A DNA stretch of 64,000 bases from Silene latifolia (Eukaryota > Streptophyta > Magnoliopsida > Caryophyllales > Caryophyllaceae), in the NCBI RefSeq assembly GCF_048544455.1, contig NC_133529.1, forward strand, positions 54,617,401-54,681,400, read 5' to 3'. This document shows, piece by piece, positions 61,281 to 64,000 of this stretch (the stretch's first letter is position 1; each line of letters opens with the position of its first letter). Made by a program: the position numbers and the translations under genes. A model generated the notes under the pieces. It had not been told where the DNA came from. It saw only the letters and a program-made list of their open reading frames with translations, and made no database searches.

Positions 61281-63338
61281 GATCGTGATTGTGAGACCCT
61301 TCTTTCCCTATTCCTCATGTATAGTTTGCATTGTAATTTACCTCACATGATTAGATTAGTTTGCATTGTATTTATCCCACATGATTCATGTAGATAGTTG
61401 CATATAGATTAGAATTCATGCATAGTTACTAATGGCCAAACCTATTCATTTCTACACTAGAAATAGTGTTTAAATCGGTTTGGGGAGGTTTGATCATAAG
61501 TGACTTAAGCATTAAACATGCATCATCTAGTGTAGATTAGTTTGCATTCATTTGTTATATATGTCATATAGAAATGCATTTAGTTAGAGCATGCATTCAT
61601 TCATATCATATCATTGCATTTGTACTTTCTTTCAAAAAAAAAAAATCAAAAAATTCAAAAAACATGTATTTCCTTTTTATTCCTACTCCTACATGTACAT
61701 TGAGGACAATGTCCAAAATAAAGTGGGGGATGGGAATTTATATTCCAAAATGCATAAAAATTGAAAAATTTCGAAAAATCACAAAAATATGTCTTTTAAT
61801 TTCATAAAACAAAAATCCATAAAAATTTGAAAATTTGAAAAATCAAAAACATGTTCTTTAATTTAGTAGTGTAGAATTGTATATACTTGTGCTTTTGTTC
61901 TCTTCTCACATAGATACAACACTACATTTGAGGCATTAGCAAGGGAAAATGAAGACCGCTTGGTATGATCGTTCTAATCTCTATTTCCCTTCCATTTCTT
62001 TTTCATTATTCATATGAGGAGGATGGGCTTACATGTCAAGGAGGATGTGGTGTATTTTGTTGTTGCGGTTTGTGTATCTATGTGTTGTTAGGAGTTGCAT
62101 TTAGTTTATATGACATATTAGTTGGTAGAATCATATGCATTAGGATGTATATATGATAGTTGCATCATGGCATGTAGTTGCATGTTAGAAAACTTTTGAG
62201 AAACCGTCTATTTGGGAAGCTTGACAAGTGTATATAGGCCCTAGTAGATGCTTTTTCTTCTTAAGACTTTGCTTGCTAGAATACTTGTAAAACACCCTAG
62301 GATGTGTCATGCTAGTATCCTTTGACCCATGGATTAAGGCCTAGTCAAGAGTACCTTGTGGTGTGATAACTCCTTGGCTACCGTTTATTCCAAGGTGACC
62401 CTTGAAACCATGCATCCATCCATCGTTCATCCATGTTCTACCACATTTTTGTCAACAAAAGGGAATGGGCACAAAAAGAAATCAATTTGAGTTCAATGAA
62501 ATGAAAAGTGAAAGAAAGTTTGCAAAAAAAAAAATGCATCAAATGAAAAGAGGAGCAAAAATAGAACTCCTAAAGCTTCAAATATAAGCCACCCTCACTA
62601 CATATGGGGTGACTTTGAAAATGTTCAAAAAGAAAATGCAAAAAGTTGAAAGTTGTCAAGTGTTTAAATGCCAAAAATCAAAAAGAAATGGCAAGAAAGT
62701 GTTCTCAAATGTCAAATGCCACAAGAAATTGGGGGGAAAAACAAAAACAAAAGCAAACTCCCAAAGTGAAACTCAAATATCTATTGATCCCTTTATCCAT
62801 CGTATCCATTTTTGTGCATGGTAGAGAGGGGACGACCCTTCTTCTTGTCTAGGCAAGAGGGGGAATTCCGCGATCCTCCAGTGTTTCTAACACCATAGGG
62901 AGTCTACTCTTGACAAAAGCATTTAACGATTGAGGACAAAGGTACCCTAGCCTGACACAACTTGGAGGTGATTTATTGGTATCCTTCTAGGCTTAGAAGT
63001 TTGAAGAAATTGCGTCTATGAAGGAGTGTGTACCCTTGAATTGCTTCCCTTGTAGATAATTTCCGCCACTTAGATGAGGAAAGTGGCTATTCTTTTGTAG
63101 ATGCATCCATTACTTGTTTTGTGTGCTTTAATGCTTGGATGTGTCGCCATTTTGGCAAGCCCCACCTTGCCTTGCAAGAAGGCATCCTACCTCATGGTTG
63201 TCTTGTTGTGAGTTGAAGGGGCGGAGTGAGACCCGCTAATTGTCTCATATCGGCTATGTTATTAGGATAGTTTAAATAAAGGTCTAGTTTTTGTCACCTC
63301 TTTACTCGGGACGAGTAAAGGTTCGGTTTGGGGATATT
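61281..63338 (+). other. Element C 3' untranslated region and polypurine tract
   Basis: No gene was recognised; A/T-rich with AAAATTGAAAAATTTC-like words near 61745-61860. About 62180-63338 is closely similar to 41960-43101 of element B. GTTCGGTTTGGGGATATT (63321-63338) is the polypurine tract. Confidence 0.82.
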
Positions 63339-64000
63339 TGATGTGAACATTATTTGCGCACATTTAGTCCCCTAATTGAACCTATTTTGCATACTTTTAT
63401 AACATTTCATGACCATTTTATCCGTCAAATCCTTCCTATTTGCTTTCCTAGTGCATTTTATATGTTTTGTAGGAAAGGAGATAATAAGGCGGAAATTCCC
63501 GTCTTTCGTGCATATTTGGAAGCTTGTTGACGATATTTGATGGACTAAGTATGAAGAGGAGGCAAGAATGATGACCAAGGAAGAAGAAATAAAGAGTATA
63601 TAGAGGCATCTTAGGCTTAGAAGCAAAAAGAAAGGGAATAGCAGCTCAACCCACGCGGGTCAAGACTATCTGGAGCAGGATACTGATGAACCCGCTCGGG
63701 TCAATTTCAACCCGCTCGGGTTGAAGCTCTGGACGCTTGTTTTCAGCTCGGGACGAGCGTATTCCTGGACAGAAAATCTTCCCTTGCTACGTGAACCATG
63801 ATCCGCGCGTATTTCTTGAGAGACTAGCAAAAAGAGACCGGAGTCTCTCTTTTGAGACCGGCGATTCCTTACCAACAATTAGCATTGTTAAATTACTATT
63901 TTACCCTTGCATAACCTAATGATGCTCTACTATATATACCCCATTTGTAATAATCAAACCATCAAGTTTTCATTAGGTTAAATCAATCCTTCCTTAGATT
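63339..64000 (+). repeat. Element C 3' LTR (start only)
   Basis: 662 bp collinear with 56019-56680, with about fifteen substitutions by eye. It continues past the window end. Confidence 0.92.

Larger units (their letters stand above)
56019..64000 (+). mobile_element. Element C: Athila-like retrotransposon without pol (3' end outside window)
   Basis: The 5' LTR (56019-57683) and the start of the 3' LTR (63339 on) both begin TGATGTGAACATTATTTG. The inside has an Asp-tRNA-type primer site, a gag fragment with stops, an Athila ORF-1-like gene and a long 3' region shared with element B. No RT, RNase H or integrase is present, so movement would depend on enzymes from elsewhere. The visible LTR parts differ at about 2%. 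It sits in the 3' LTR of A; the probable target site is GTCAT (56014-56018), with the other copy out of view. Confidence 0.93.

Noticed and set aside
62402-62852. Lys/Gln-rich frames in the element C 3' region
   Set aside because: A-rich untranslated sequence; the homologous stretch of element B does not keep the frame.

Overview
The window is plant nuclear DNA. It holds one host gene with normal GT-AG introns (an ATG8 autophagy gene), plant-type Ty1/copia and Ty3/gypsy retrotransposons (Tat/Ogre-like and Athila-like), a Stowaway-type MITE and other small inverted-repeat elements. No rRNA, tRNA, CRISPR or bacterial operon was seen. The sequence does not fix the species; an angiosperm, probably a eudicot, is all I would claim.

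Layout. Bases 1-9,400 are AT-rich intergenic DNA. They contain a 552-bp foldback element (592-1143), a 61-bp tandem duplication, a full-length minus-strand Ty1/copia element (2241-7265, TSD TAATG, gag-pol broken by several frameshifts) and a Stowaway-like MITE (7350-7550). Bases 9,400-15,300 hold ATG8 on the plus strand (five coding exons, 11415-14779, predicted 122 aa). Its introns have collected a SINE-like repeat, two small inverted-repeat elements and an (ATCT)n microsatellite.

From 15,302 to the window end everything is a nest of retrotransposons. The outermost and oldest is element T (Tat lineage, 5' LTR 15302-15988, tRNA-Lys-type primer site). It carries a solo LTR, S (18679-20016, TSD CAGCG), between its protease and RT regions, and its antisense gene is cut at 25312 by element A. 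A is Ogre/Tat-like: 5' LTR 25313-27733, tRNA-Arg-type primer site, gag-pro-RT-RH-second RNase H-INT, then two antisense genes with clear splice sites (47170-48643 and 49577-52597). A is split by element B (Athila-like, 33443-44854, TSD ACGAT) exactly between its two RNase H domains. Its 3' LTR (from 53778) is split at 56019 by element C (Athila-like, no pol), which runs off the window. LTR divergence by eye (B about 0.6%, C about 2%, A about 4%) agrees with the nesting order.

What stands out. The LTR families S, A, B and C each carry an array of short, CpG-containing, palindrome-like motifs near the putative promoter. In A, B and C the same motif family appears a second time, inside the element, just upstream of the extra genes (antisense genes in A, Athila ORF-1-like genes in B and C). 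This suggests a reused regulatory module for accessory genes. Element A carries two spliced antisense genes, one resembling plant mobile domain (PMD) proteins and one resembling DUF7745. B has pol but no gag or protease; C has a gag fragment but no pol; the two share 3' regions and priming sites. Family names come from motif recognition only; no database search was possible.
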